A stretch of 40,926 nt of DNA from Prevotella sp. (GCA_016281815.1 JAEEJK010000082.1:1-40926); one strand, 5' to 3'; shown: positions 7,475 through 15,097, counted from the first letter of the stretch. Numbers and translations are program-made. Notes: generated from the letters alone by a model not told the origin.

Positions 7475-7516
7475 GTGAAGAGTGAAGAGTGAAGAATGAA
7501 GAGTGAAGAATGAAGA
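7475..7516 (+). repeat. Heptamer array after pta
   Basis: Six in-phase units of GTGAAGA or ATGAAGA. The reverse complement is TCTTCAC/TCTTCAT, the same family as the TTCACTC/TTCATTC arrays at 8034, 12342 and 29397 but in the opposite orientation. It begins immediately after the pta stop codon. Confidence 0.9.
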
Positions 7517-7596
7517 GTGTGAGATGGACAGCAGAAAAGGATGGCCGATTTTACTTACGCTCATGATGATGACTCTTCAATCAGAAATTAAGCGCG

Positions 7597-7986
7597 ATGG
7601 AACATTATAGCAGAGAAGGAGGGCCATTGCACACCAAAAGCTATGCCTTTGCCATAAGGATAGTCAAAATGTTCCTGCATTTCACCGAGAATGACTGGAA
7701 ACTGCAGGCTATCTATAAGCAGGTTTTGCGATCTGGAACTTCTATCTCGGCCAATGTTCATGAATCTGAATTTGCACAAAGTGCTTCAGATTTCGCTTAT
7801 AAACTTCACATTGCTCTTAAAGAAGCCAATGAGACGATGAACTGGCTCAACTTGCTTCATGACACAGGATTCTTATTAGATAAGGAGTTCGATAGCATGG
7901 CAAGTGATTGCAATGAATTGATTGCCTTGTTGGTCGCATCGATAAAAACAGTTAAAAAGAATATAAACCCTAAAAAAATTGAGTGA
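7597..7986 (+). CDS. Four-helix-bundle protein (S23/IVP-like, TIGR02436 type)
   Basis: 129 residues, usual for this family. It is predicted all-helical, with family-typical segments: an N-terminal YAFAIRIVKMF, the central LRSGTSISANVHESEFAQSASDFAYKLHIALKEANETMNWL (by position ~47-87) and a terminal helix NELIALLVASIKTVKK. Related proteins are encoded inside intervening sequences of 23S rRNA genes, and Avd of diversity-generating retroelements has the same fold; the usual chromosomal forms have no proven function. It splits the pta-ackA pair and is bracketed by heptamer arrays in opposite orientations (7475-7516 and 8034-8096). Its sequence is AT-richer than pta and ackA, which suggests a later insertion. 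No reverse transcriptase is in the window. Confidence 0.88.
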   Translation: MEHYSREGGPLHTKSYAFAIRIVKMFLHFTENDWKLQAIYKQVLRSGTSISANVHESEFAQSASDFAYKLHIALKEANETMNWLNLLHDTGFLLDKEFDSMASDCNELIALLVASIKTVKKNINPKKIE

Positions 7987-8033
7987 AAGATAAGAGCAAG
8001 GTAAGAGTAAGATAAGAGAATGAACAGAGGAAG

Positions 8034-8096
8034 TTAATTCTTCACTCTTCACTCTTCATTCTTCACTTTTTATTCTTAACTCTTCACTTTCCACTC
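8034..8096 (+). repeat. Heptamer array before ackA
   Basis: Nine in-phase 7-bp units: TTAATTC, TTCACTC twice, TTCATTC, TTCACTT, TTTATTC, TTAACTC, TTCACTT and TCCACTC. It ends 14 bp before the ackA ATG. Three ~11-bp units (AGATAAGAGCA, AGGTAAGAGTA, AGATAAGAGAA) lie just upstream at about 7988-8020. Confidence 0.88.
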
Positions 8097-8110
8097 CCCG
8101 TTTAAAAGTT

Positions 8111-9301
8111 ATGAAAATTTTGGTTTTGAATTGCGGATCGTCGTCAATCAAGTATGCTCTCTATGACATGGACACCAAAGAGGTGATGGCCTCGGGCGGT
8201 GCTGAGCGTGTGGGTCAAGAAGGCTCTTTCGTGAAAGTAAAATTGCCTGATGGAGAGAAGCGCACTGTGATGCACGACATCCCTGAGCATACAGAGGGCG
8301 TGAAATTCATTTTCTCGCTGCTGACAGACCCGGAGATCGGGGCCATCAAGAGTCTCGATGAGATTGATGCTGTGGGTCATCGCATGGTGCACGGCGGAGA
8401 GAAGTTCAACAAGAGCGTGCTGCTCACCGACGAGGTGCTCGAGGCTTTTGAGGCATGCATCGACCTGGCTCCGCTGCACAATCCCGCCAACCTGAAGGGT
8501 GTGCGCGCGGTTAGTGAGTTGATGCCCAAACTGCCTCAGGTGGGTGTGTTTGATACCGCCTTCCACCAGACCATGCCGAAGAAAGCATTCATGTATGCCA
8601 TTCCCTATCGTCTCTACAAGCAGTTTGGTGTGCGCAGGTATGGCTTCCACGGCACTAGCCACCGTTATGTGTCGCAGCGTGTCTGTGAGTTCCTGGATGT
8701 CAACCCGAAGGGCAAGCGCATTATCACCTGCCACATCGGAAACGGCGGTTCCATCGCTGCAGTGAAGGACGGACAATGCATCGACACCACAATGGGTCTC
8801 ACACCGTTGGAGGGTCTGATGATGGGTACTCGCAGTGGCGACATCGACGGAGGTGCCATCACATTCCTTGAGAAAAAACTTGAACTTGACCCTGATGGCA
8901 TGTCCAACCTGCTCAATAAGCAGAGCGGTGTGTTCGGAATTACTGAGGGTAGCAGCGACATGCGTGACGTGGAGAGTGCCGCCAAGGAGGGCAACGAACG
9001 TGCCCAACTGGCTCTCGACATGTATTTCTACCGCATCAAGAAGTATATCGGTGCCTATGCAGCCGCTATGGGTGGCGTCGACATCATTGTATTCACTGCT
9101 GGTGTGGGCGAGAATCAGATGGACATGCGCGAGCAGGTGTGCCGCGACATGGAGTTCCTCGGCGTGAAGTTCGATGCAGAGAAGAACAAGACCCGTGGCG
9201 AGGAAGCCATCATCTCGGCCGATGATTCCAAGGTGACCGTGTGTGTCATCCCCACCGATGAGGAACTGATGATTGCCACCGACACCATGGATTTGCTCTA
9301 A
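8111..9301 (+). CDS. ackA: Acetate kinase
   Basis: 396 residues, normal length. It transfers the phosphate of acetyl phosphate to ADP, completing the Pta-AckA route to ATP. ASKHA-fold motifs are intact: the N-terminal signature LVLNCGSSSIKYAL (4-17), GHRMVHGGE (catalytic Arg region), VFDTAFHQTMP, the second signature YGFHGTSHRYVS, the phosphate loop CHIGNGGSI, TTMGLTPLEGLMMGTRSGDID and FTAGVGENQ. It reads in the same direction as pta but is separated from it by the S23 gene and arrays. A strong terminator follows, so it ends the transcription unit. Confidence 0.96.
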   Translation: MKILVLNCGSSSIKYALYDMDTKEVMASGGAERVGQEGSFVKVKLPDGEKRTVMHDIPEHTEGVKFIFSLLTDPEIGAIKSLDEIDAVGHRMVHGGEKFNKSVLLTDEVLEAFEACIDLAPLHNPANLKGVRAVSELMPKLPQVGVFDTAFHQTMPKKAFMYAIPYRLYKQFGVRRYGFHGTSHRYVSQRVCEFLDVNPKGKRIITCHIGNGGSIAAVKDGQCIDTTMGLTPLEGLMMGTRSGDIDGGAITFLEKKLELDPDGMSNLLNKQSGVFGITEGSSDMRDVESAAKEGNERAQLALDMYFYRIKKYIGAYAAAMGGVDIIVFTAGVGENQMDMREQVCRDMEFLGVKFDAEKNKTRGEEAIISADDSKVTVCVIPTDEELMIATDTMDLL

Positions 9302-9324
9302 TACAATTCAGAATGAGAAAAGAG

Positions 9325-9354
9325 AAAGCCGGATTCGTTGCGAATCCGGCTTTT
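9325..9354 (+). terminator. Terminator of ackA
   Basis: Perfect 13-bp stem AAAGCCGGATTCG (9325-9337) and CGAATCCGGCTTT (9341-9353) with a TTG loop and a U run. The A run on the other side makes it usable from both strands, and it sits between the convergent ackA and lpxH genes. Confidence 0.92.
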
Positions 9355-9391
9355 ACTTATTGGGAGTTTAGAGGATAGTCCTTTTGTAGGG

Positions 9392-9505
9392 GTTGCGTCG
9401 GAAACGCAACATACGGAGAAACTCATCTTCAATCTTCCGCTCGGCCCATAGGGACGCTTGCCAAAGCAAGAATTTTCAATTTTCAATTTTCAATTTTCAA
9501 TTTTC
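9392..9505. repeat. Small palindromes and TTTTCAA heptamer array
   Basis: GTTGCGT/ACGCAAC (9392-9398 and 9404-9410) with a 5-nt loop and CTTGC/GCAAG around 9458-9470 form small REP-like hairpins. Four full TTTTCAA units (9473-9500) follow, part of the same heptamer family (TTCAATT in another phase). All lie between ackA and lpxH. Confidence 0.65.
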
Positions 9506-9519
9506 TTCAGTCTTACTTA

Positions 9520-10287
9520 TCACGGTCTGCTCTCTCCCTCCACATACTCCTCCAGGAAGATGTGCTCACCGTCGTAGACAACATAGGTGAACTGCCATAT
9601 CCAGTCGCCGATGATCATCATGCGCGACTTGCGCGACAGCATCAAGTCGAGTTCGATGTGGCGGTGACCGTAGATGAAATAATCGATGTTGGGATGGTTC
9701 TTGATGTATTCCTTGGTGAAGAGCACCAGATGCTCGCGGTTTTCTCCCATATAGGGAGGCTCCTTGCCGTCGGCGTGTTTCAGACGGCTGTGCTTGGCCC
9801 AATTGAGACCCAGCCACATGCCCCACCGGGGATGTATGGCGTTGAGCAGCCGCTGACAAGTGCGGTTATGGAACATCCACTTGAGGAACTTGAATTTCTT
9901 GTCGGGATCGCCAAGGCCGTCACCGTGGGCAATGAAAAACAATTTGCCATATATCTCGGTGGTGATGGGCTTGCGGTGGACGATCATGCCACATTCCTCT
10001 TCCAGATAACCGTATGTCCACAAGTCATGGTTGCCGGTGAAGAAATGCACTTCCACACCCATGTCTGTAAGTTCAGAGATCTTTCCTAGGAAACGCGTGT
10101 AGCCTTTGGGCACCACATAGCGGTATTCGTTCCAGAAATCAAACATATCTCCCAGCAGGTAGATGGCGGCCGCCTTGTTCTTGATGCTGTCGAGAAAGCG
10201 CACAAGACGCCGCTCCTGGGTGCGCTTGTGGGGGATGGCAAGCGAACCCAGGTGTGCATCGGAGAGAAAATACACATTTTTTGCCAT
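9520..10287 (-). CDS. lpxH: UDP-2,3-diacylglucosamine hydrolase (LpxH family)
   Basis: 255 residues. It is a calcineurin-like metallophosphoesterase that releases UMP from UDP-2,3-diacylglucosamine to give lipid X, an early lipid A step at the inner membrane. Metal-binding motifs appear in order: FLSDAHLG (8-15), LGDMFDFWNEY, FTGNHDLWTYG, FIAHGDGLGD and YGHRHIE near the C-terminus. The GDMFDF and GNHD blocks are typical of this family. It starts 8 bp after the stop of the DUF59 gene and is probably co-transcribed with it. Assignment within the broader LpxH/LpxH2/YbbF group rests on motifs only. Confidence 0.88.
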   Translation of the reverse strand: MAKNVYFLSDAHLGSLAIPHKRTQERRLVRFLDSIKNKAAAIYLLGDMFDFWNEYRYVVPKGYTRFLGKISELTDMGVEVHFFTGNHDLWTYGYLEEECGMIVHRKPITTEIYGKLFFIAHGDGLGDPDKKFKFLKWMFHNRTCQRLLNAIHPRWGMWLGLNWAKHSRLKHADGKEPPYMGENREHLVLFTKEYIKNHPNIDYFIYGHRHIELDLMLSRKSRMMIIGDWIWQFTYVVYDGEHIFLEEYVEGESRP

Positions 10288-10295
10288 GGCGTATC

Positions 10296-10616
10296 TCAGT
10301 CTAAGCCTAATTCCAGACGGGCCTCCTCGCTCATCATACTCTGGTCCCAGATGGGCTCAAACACCAGTTGCACGTTGGCTGAGGTCACTCCTTCCAAAGT
10401 CTCCACTTTTTGCCGGACATCCTCCAGAATGAAGTCGGCAGCAGGACAGGTGGGGGCGGTGAGGGTCATGTCGATGTCGAGGGCTCCCTCATCACTCACC
10501 TCCACACGATAGATGAGGCCCAGGTCATAGATGTTGACGGGTATCTCCGGGTCGAAGACCGTGCGTAGCACGTCGACGACCTTACCTTCCAGGGCGAATT
10601 TCTCTTCTTGGGTCAT
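10296..10616 (-). CDS. MIP18/DUF59 family iron-sulfur assembly protein
   Basis: 106 residues from the ATG at 10616, chosen because the family domain starts at MTQEEKFALEGKVVDVL; the upstream extension is unrelated and overlaps the next gene. The domain carries FDPEIPVNIYDLGLIY (20-35) and the conserved cysteine in TLTAPTCPAAD, hallmarks of SufT/PaaD-like proteins that help mature Fe-S proteins. The C-terminal EPIWDQSMMSEEARLELGLD matches the stand-alone SufT-like form found in Bacteroidota. It lies 22 bp after the phosphoribosyltransferase gene and 8 bp before lpxH. A functional link to lpxH is not obvious. Confidence 0.88.
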   Translation of the reverse strand: MTQEEKFALEGKVVDVLRTVFDPEIPVNIYDLGLIYRVEVSDEGALDIDMTLTAPTCPAADFILEDVRQKVETLEGVTSANVQLVFEPIWDQSMMSEEARLELGLD

Positions 10617-10638
10617 GGATAGTTTTAGGGATATGTGA

Positions 10639-11271
10639 TTATTCTTGTTCTTGCTTGCGGGGAACTGCCTTGCCCAGCACCACGGCACCGATGACTTGGG
10701 CGCCAGTCTCTGCCATGTGGGCGGCAAACTTTGTCACACTGCCGCCGGTGGCCATGATGTCATCGAACAGCAGTACGGGACGGCCTGCGAAGAATGTGTT
10801 GTCGATGTCATATTGGGGCAGATGTGAACCGCTCAGGTACTCCTGGTCGGCCACCACAGTGATGTGCTCATAGCCGTTGGTCATTCCAGTCTTTTCACAC
10901 ACCAACTTGGCGAACTCCTCAAAGCGGGCGGCTGTCTTCTCTGCTGTCGAAGCGGGGATGCAGACCAACGTGAGTTGGGGCAGCAGTTCGCCGAAACTTT
11001 CGTTCAGTAGAACCAGAAGTAGTTCGATGGCCTTGTTCATGGCGTTGAGGTGCGAGATGGGATCCGTGAGTTCAGAGTTGTTCTTGAAATTATGGATCAT
11101 GTCGCGGTTGTCCCACTCCTCATTGGAAAGGCTGTAGGCGCCAAAGGCATTGTAGGAGTAATAGTCTACCAAATGCTTGTAGCGGATGCCGCTGCTGAGT
11201 TGGGGCCAGGAGTCGGTGCATGAGGCCAGTGTGCACCCCTGTGTCTTCTGGGAATGGGATTCGTCGTTCAT
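10639..11271 (-). CDS. ComF-like phosphoribosyltransferase
   Basis: 210 residues if started at the ATG at 11271; a GTG at 11325 would add 18 residues. The C-terminal half is a type I phosphoribosyltransferase fold with the PRPP-binding loop VLLFDDIMATGGSV followed by FAAHMAETGAQVIGAVVLGK. An upstream LTLVCIPASTAEKTAARFEEFA strand-helix is the first part of the Rossmann-like core, as in ComF/GntX proteins. The N-terminal part (DYYSYNAFGAYSL and following) has no recognised motif and no zinc-ribbon cysteines. The exact substrate is unknown. It is the first gene of a likely three-gene unit with the DUF59 gene and lpxH. Confidence 0.72.
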   Translation of the reverse strand: MNDESHSQKTQGCTLASCTDSWPQLSSGIRYKHLVDYYSYNAFGAYSLSNEEWDNRDMIHNFKNNSELTDPISHLNAMNKAIELLLVLLNESFGELLPQLTLVCIPASTAEKTAARFEEFAKLVCEKTGMTNGYEHITVVADQEYLSGSHLPQYDIDNTFFAGRPVLLFDDIMATGGSVTKFAAHMAETGAQVIGAVVLGKAVPRKQEQE

Positions 11272-11348
11272 CGGCTTATTGTTTATCTGTTTGACGTTTG
11301 GTGGTTGAATCTGAGACTGTATCACATGCCTGCGGCAAGGATTCCCGA

Positions 11349-11356
11349 CAAATGTA
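11349..11356 (-). promoter_or_regulatory. -7 element upstream of the phosphoribosyltransferase operon
   Basis: TACATTTG on the minus strand, matching TAnnTTTG. The expected start near 11342 leaves room for either the GTG at 11325 or the ATG at 11271. No clear -33 element is seen. Confidence 0.5.
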
Positions 11357-11460
11357 GCAAAAAAAGTTGAATTTCATGCATGCCGTCTGCCTTTTGTTCA
11401 TTTTTTAGGTCATTTTTCAACTTTTCTTGTTTTTGAGAGTCGGTAAGAAGCCCCTTCCGC

Positions 11461-12312
11461 TTATTTCACCACATGGGTGCCTAGGGCGAAACTGCTCTCC
11501 ATGTTGCCGGTGAATTCGATGACATCGGTCTTGGCCGACAGGTTGTCGAGCATGTTCACGATGACGGCTTCCTGCGAGCAGGGCTTCACGGGTGAGCCAT
11601 ATTCCAGTTCTCCGTGGTGAGCAAGTACGATATGGACGATGGCCTTGATGGTATTTTCTTCTATTCCATGCTCTTTGAGTTGGATATAAAGTCGGTTGGC
11701 TGAGATGAAGATATGCCCGAGCAAGTATTTGTCGGGAAGGGTCTCACCGTCAGTCCTGTATTCATACACCTTGCCATAGTCGTGAAACAGGATGGCGATG
11801 ATGCAATGCTCAATTTTGATGGGGTAGGGCATGCAGGGGTAGAGTCCCTCAAGCATGTGCAGCATCTGGTAGGTGTGGTTGAGCAGTCCGCCGGGGAAGG
11901 CATGGTGGATGTTGGTGGCGGCAGGATACTGTGAGTATGGCTTGAAAAGTATCCCCGCGTTTTTCTCAATAAAGGCCTTCAGTTGCTCATCTTTGCAGAA
12001 TTCAAGTAGGTGTCTGATGCAGTTGTCCCATTCTTCCCTTTTGATGGGATGTGGCATCAGTTGGTATAGCGGATGCTGTTCGTCGGGCATGACACCTGGT
12101 ATTATCTCATTCTTTTTGGCCGACTTCTTGCCGTCGTTGTCTTGGATGTTGGTGAAGGATACGATTTGTCCCACCTTGGGTTCATCTTCTGGTCTGACGT
12201 CCCACACAGCGATGGTTGCTTCCTCCTTCTGATTTTTCACTTTCAATGAGCAATAGGGGTCACCCCTGCGTGTCGTACCGTTGCTCCGGCTGATGACAAT
12301 ATATTCTTCCAT
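11461..12312 (-). CDS. YhaM-like 3'-5' exoribonuclease (OB fold + HD domain)
   Basis: 283 residues. The N-terminal ~75 residues form an OB-like nucleic-acid-binding domain (SRSNGTTRRGDPYCSLKVKN, AVWDVRPEDEPKVGQIVSF). An HD phosphohydrolase domain follows, with NIHHAFPGGLLNHTYQML, the metal-binding dyad in ILFHDYGKVYEY and AHHGELEYGSPV. This order is that of Bacillus YhaM, a 3'-5' exonuclease acting on RNA and single-stranded DNA; the Bacillus protein is ~30 residues longer. It lies downstream of radC on the same strand, separated by a heptamer array. Nuclease function is inferred from family architecture. Confidence 0.85.
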   Translation of the reverse strand: MEEYIVISRSNGTTRRGDPYCSLKVKNQKEEATIAVWDVRPEDEPKVGQIVSFTNIQDNDGKKSAKKNEIIPGVMPDEQHPLYQLMPHPIKREEWDNCIRHLLEFCKDEQLKAFIEKNAGILFKPYSQYPAATNIHHAFPGGLLNHTYQMLHMLEGLYPCMPYPIKIEHCIIAILFHDYGKVYEYRTDGETLPDKYLLGHIFISANRLYIQLKEHGIEENTIKAIVHIVLAHHGELEYGSPVKPCSQEAVIVNMLDNLSAKTDVIEFTGNMESSFALGTHVVK

Positions 12313-12341
12313 CTTATTTTTTATATTAGTATCTGATTCCC

Positions 12342-12397
12342 TTCATTCTTCATTCTTCACTCTTCACTCTTCATTCTTCACTCTTCACTCTTCACTC
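12342..12397 (-). repeat. Heptamer array between radC and the yhaM-like gene
   Basis: Eight exact in-phase units on the + strand: TTCATTC, TTCATTC, TTCACTC, TTCACTC, TTCATTC, TTCACTC, TTCACTC, TTCACTC. The array touches the radC stop codon (12398-12400) and ends 29 bp before the yhaM-like start. The genes read on the minus strand, so their mRNA carries GAGTGAA/GAATGAA units. Confidence 0.92.
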
Positions 12398-13081
12398 TTA
12401 AAGTCTTCCATTTTCCTGATAGGAGTAGTATTTCCCGTCAGTGACGATGACGTGGTCGAGGAAGTGGATGCGCATGATTTCACAGGCTTTTTTCACTCGT
12501 TGGGTGATGCGGTCGTCATCGGCGCTTGGCTTGGCGTTGTTGCTCGGATGGTTGTGCGCGAGAGCGAGCACGGTGGCGTTGTTGAGCACGGCGTGGCGGA
12601 TGATTTGCCTGACGTCAACGGCAGTCTCGCTGATGCCACCGCTTGAGATGCATACGGAGTTGATAAGTTTGTAGTTTTGATTGAGCAGCAGGATCCATGC
12701 CTGTTCGATGCTGAGGTCCTGCATCTTTGTGTGCAAGAGCGCATAGACATCGCTGGCACAACTGATGTTCTCGCGTTTCACCTCCTCTTCCTGGCGTCGC
12801 TTGCCCAGTTCGCAGGCAGCGAGGATGGTGACGGCTTTCGCCTCTCCGATGCCGTTGTAGTTCATCAGTTCCTGCAGACTCCTCTGACCAAGTGTTTTCA
12901 GGCTGTTGCCGTTGTCATTGAGGATGCGTTGCATCAGTTCCACGGCGGTTTCCTTTGTTGTGCCCGAGCCAATGAGGATGGCCAACAGTTCGGCTGTCCT
13001 CAGAGCCTGTGCGCCTTTGGCCATGAATCGTTCGCGGGGGCGGTCCTCCTCTGCCCATTGGTTGATGTTGAGTTTTTCCAT
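12398..13081 (-). CDS. radC: RadC family JAB/MPN domain protein
   Basis: 227 residues, standard for chromosomal RadC. The N-terminal helix-hairpin-helix-like part carries DRPRERFMAKGAQALRTAELLAILIGSG and YNGIGEAKAVTILAACELGKR. The C-terminal MPN/JAMM domain has the metal-binding pattern with an upstream Glu and AHNHPSNNAKPSADD, followed by FLDHVIV. The family name comes from an old DNA-repair assignment that is not well supported; the biochemical role is unknown. It lies between the glycosyltransferase and the yhaM-like gene, with a repeat array touching each end of the gene. Confidence 0.92.
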   Translation of the reverse strand: MEKLNINQWAEEDRPRERFMAKGAQALRTAELLAILIGSGTTKETAVELMQRILNDNGNSLKTLGQRSLQELMNYNGIGEAKAVTILAACELGKRRQEEEVKRENISCASDVYALLHTKMQDLSIEQAWILLLNQNYKLINSVCISSGGISETAVDVRQIIRHAVLNNATVLALAHNHPSNNAKPSADDDRITQRVKKACEIMRIHFLDHVIVTDGKYYSYQENGRL

Positions 13082-13087
13082 CTTTTG

Positions 13088-13134
13088 GGATTAAGGATTA
13101 TGGATTAAGAATTAAGATCCTTAATTCTTAATTA
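13088..13134 (-). repeat. Heptamer array with hairpin between glycosyltransferase and radC
   Basis: Units GGATTAA, GGATTAT, GGATTAA, GAATTAA (13088-13115) are followed by inverted units TTAATTC and TTAATTA. ATTAAGAATTAAG (13104-13116) and CTTAATTCTTAAT (13120-13132) form a 13-bp AT-rich hairpin with a 3-nt loop. The stop codon of the glycosyltransferase (13128-13130) lies inside the array, and the array ends 7 bp from the radC start. Confidence 0.85.
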
Positions 13135-14171
13135 TAAAAGTTTTTTTCGAATGCAGTGAACTCATCTTGCTTTCTCACGCATCGTTTCCACCACGATTCG
13201 ATGAAGCCGAATCCATAGCCCATCAGTTGCACGAAGGCAGCGGGCACGGAGAGCAGTCCCACTTTCAGACTCTTGTTTTTGATGGTGGAGTCAATGAGAA
13301 TAACCAGACTGTAGAGCAGGATGGGCAGCCACGGGATGGCGCATACCCAGTACCAAGAGCGCCAGTTGGCGGCATCGTAATGCATCATGGCTCGCCCAAC
13401 GGCGGAGACCAGCACAAGGGCGATGACCCCTATGGTGAATACGGTGGGCAGCAGGTGCACCAACTTCAGGGTGCCGGGATGGCGCTTCTCCAGATTGATG
13501 CGAGCAATGCCGCTGTTGTACACCTGACGGAAGAACTTCCGGAAGTCGGTGCGGCGCTTGTGCCACACCCAGGCATCGCCGAAAAGACATGTCTTGTATC
13601 CTGCCTCCACGATGCGGTAGGAGAAGTCGATGTCCTCGCCGAAGCGCATCTTGGAGAACCCGCCGAGTTTCAGATAGACATTGCGGCGGATGCCCATGTT
13701 GAAGGAGCGGGGATAAAACTTGTCGAGTTTTTTCTTGCCGCCTCGGATGCCTCCGGTGGTAAAGAAGGACGTCATCGAGTAACTGATGGCTTTCTGCACA
13801 TTGGTGAAGGAGTCATGGGCGCTGTCGGGCCCTCCGAAAGCATCTGCACTTGTCTCCGCCAGAGCCTTGCTCACAGCCGCCATATAGCCCTCGGGCAGCA
13901 CGACATCGGAGTCAAGGATGAGAAGATACTCGCCTTGGGCACATTCGGCACCATAGTTACGGCTCGGGCCAGGGCCAGAGTTGGGCTTGTTGAAATAGCG
14001 GATGTTGAGCGCTCCTGCATATCCGTCGCACACCTTCTTGCAGGGAATGGTGGAACCATCCTCCACTACCACCACCTCAAAATCGCGCTCTGTCTGCAGC
14101 GTGAGGCTTTGGAGCAATTCATCTACCTCATCGGGTCGGTTGAAAACGGGAATGATGACGGAGTATTTCAT
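13128..14171 (-). CDS. Family 2 glycosyltransferase with C-terminal membrane helices
   Basis: 347 residues from the ATG at 14171, preferred because the GT2 fold starts at MKYSVIIPVFNRPDEVDELL. It has the nucleotide-binding strand VVVVEDGST, the divalent-metal motif LLILDSDVVLPEGY, an acceptor/catalytic segment FGEDIDFSYRIVEAGYK (ED in place of the usual catalytic Asp motif) and VWHKRRTDFRKFFRQVYN. Two to three hydrophobic helices (~230-310) suggest it works at the inner membrane. The product may be a cell-surface polysaccharide or glycolipid, but donor and acceptor are unknown. Its last codons and stop lie in the heptamer array. Confidence 0.88.
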   Translation of the reverse strand: MKYSVIIPVFNRPDEVDELLQSLTLQTERDFEVVVVEDGSTIPCKKVCDGYAGALNIRYFNKPNSGPGPSRNYGAECAQGEYLLILDSDVVLPEGYMAAVSKALAETSADAFGGPDSAHDSFTNVQKAISYSMTSFFTTGGIRGGKKKLDKFYPRSFNMGIRRNVYLKLGGFSKMRFGEDIDFSYRIVEAGYKTCLFGDAWVWHKRRTDFRKFFRQVYNSGIARINLEKRHPGTLKLVHLLPTVFTIGVIALVLVSAVGRAMMHYDAANWRSWYWVCAIPWLPILLYSLVILIDSTIKNKSLKVGLLSVPAAFVQLMGYGFGFIESWWKRCVRKQDEFTAFEKNFYN

Positions 14172-14190
14172 AGTGTTTTCTAAAGGTTGG

Positions 14191-14250
14191 AAAAGAAAAG
14201 CCACGCCAGCCTTGCCCCTTATGTGAGGTCATGGCAGGCGTGGCTTCTTT
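14191..14250 (-). terminator. Terminator of efp
   Basis: Long stem AAGCCACGCCAGCC (14198-14211) and GGCAGGCGTGGCTT (14233-14246), with one mismatch, flanked by A/T runs. It is oriented to end efp transcription before the glycosyltransferase. No separate promoter for the glycosyltransferase is evident in the 20 bp left, so some read-through is likely. Confidence 0.8.
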
Positions 14251-14265
14251 GGTGTTGATAGGTTG

Positions 14266-14832
14266 CTATTCTTTCATGCGCTGCAGGTAACTGCCGTCGC
14301 GGGTGTCCACCTGGATGAGGTCACCTTCGTTGACGAAGAGGGGCACGCGCACCTCGACACCAGTCTCGAGGGTAGCGGGCTTGGTGGCGTTGGTGGCGGT
14401 GTCACCTTTGATGCCTGGCTCAGAGTGGGTGATGCGCAACACGGTCTTCACTGGCATTTCTGCGTAGAGAATGGTGTTGGTGTCAGCGTCGCTCACCACG
14501 TCTACGATGTCGCTCTCTTTCATGAAATCCACACCAGTGATGAGGTCACGGGCGATGGGAATCTGGTCGTAGGTCTCCTGGTTCATGAAGATATAGTCCT
14601 CTCCCTCCAAGTACAGATACTGGTAGGGGCGGCGCTCCACGCGCACGTCCTCGAGGGCCTCACCGATGTTGAAGCGTTTCTCCAGCACACGTCCGCTCAC
14701 CACATCTTTCAGCGTGGTGCGCATGATGGTGTTGCCTTTGCCGGGCTTGACGTGCAGGAAGTCGATGCAGAAATAAAGCTTGCCATCCATGCGGATGCAA
14801 GTGCCTTTCTTGATGTCTTGTGATTTGATCAT
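14266..14832 (-). CDS. efp: Elongation factor P
   Basis: 188 residues, the normal three-domain EF-P length. It enters the ribosomal E site and relieves stalling at proline runs. The N-terminal KOW-like domain carries the loop HVKPGKGNTIMRT, with Lys32 at the tip where EF-P is post-translationally modified in many bacteria. The OB domains contain RRPYQYLYLEGEDYIFMNQETYDQI and GDTATNATKPATLETGVEVRVPLFVNEGDLIQVDTRDGSY (by position), the latter being the family signature. No epmA/epmB or earP homologue is visible nearby. It has its own promoter and terminator. Confidence 0.96.
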   Translation of the reverse strand: MIKSQDIKKGTCIRMDGKLYFCIDFLHVKPGKGNTIMRTTLKDVVSGRVLEKRFNIGEALEDVRVERRPYQYLYLEGEDYIFMNQETYDQIPIARDLITGVDFMKESDIVDVVSDADTNTILYAEMPVKTVLRITHSEPGIKGDTATNATKPATLETGVEVRVPLFVNEGDLIQVDTRDGSYLQRMKE

Positions 14833-14877
14833 TGCTTATAAATAATAAAAATGTGATAGGCTGTCGCTATTGTGGTG

Positions 14878-14908
14878 CAAAGATAGTGCAAACTGAGTGG
14901 AAAGCAAA
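14878..14908 (-). promoter_or_regulatory. Promoter of efp (proximal copy)
   Basis: On the minus strand TTTG (14908-14905), a 19-bp spacer and TATCTTTG (14885-14878). The start is expected near 14871, about 40 nt before the efp ATG. Confidence 0.8.
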
Positions 14909-14963
14909 GCAAAAGACGAAGTTTTTTGCTTTCTTTCCCGAAGTGCAGCCTATTTTCGCTTGG

Positions 14964-14997
14964 CAAAGATAGTGAAAAAAAACGAATGCCAAGCAAA
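14964..14997 (-). promoter_or_regulatory. Second, duplicated efp promoter-like copy
   Basis: TATCTTTG (14971-14964) with TTTG (14997-14994) 22 bp upstream. The surrounding sequence (GCAAAGATAGTG, then AAGCAAAAGACGAA) repeats that around the proximal promoter about 86 bp away, so this is an imperfect direct duplication. The longer spacer suggests weaker activity. Confidence 0.5.
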
Positions 14998-15027
14998 AGA
15001 CGAAAAAAAACGAATGTTACCTTTTAT

Positions 15028-15058
15028 TTTGATTATTCCCAATTATTTCTTATCTTAG
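15028..15058 (+). promoter_or_regulatory. Promoter of the secreted metallopeptidase gene
   Basis: TTTG at 15028-15031, a 19-bp spacer and TATCTTAG at 15051-15058 (one mismatch to TAnnTTTG). The ATG is about 33 nt beyond the expected start. Confidence 0.6.
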
Positions 15059-15097
15059 CGGCTCAAAAACCATCTGTTACACAAATCTTATCCTAAA

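Noticed and set aside
7597..7986. Complete diversity-generating retroelement
   Set aside because: Only an S23/Avd-like fold is present. There is no reverse transcriptase, template repeat or nearby variable protein.
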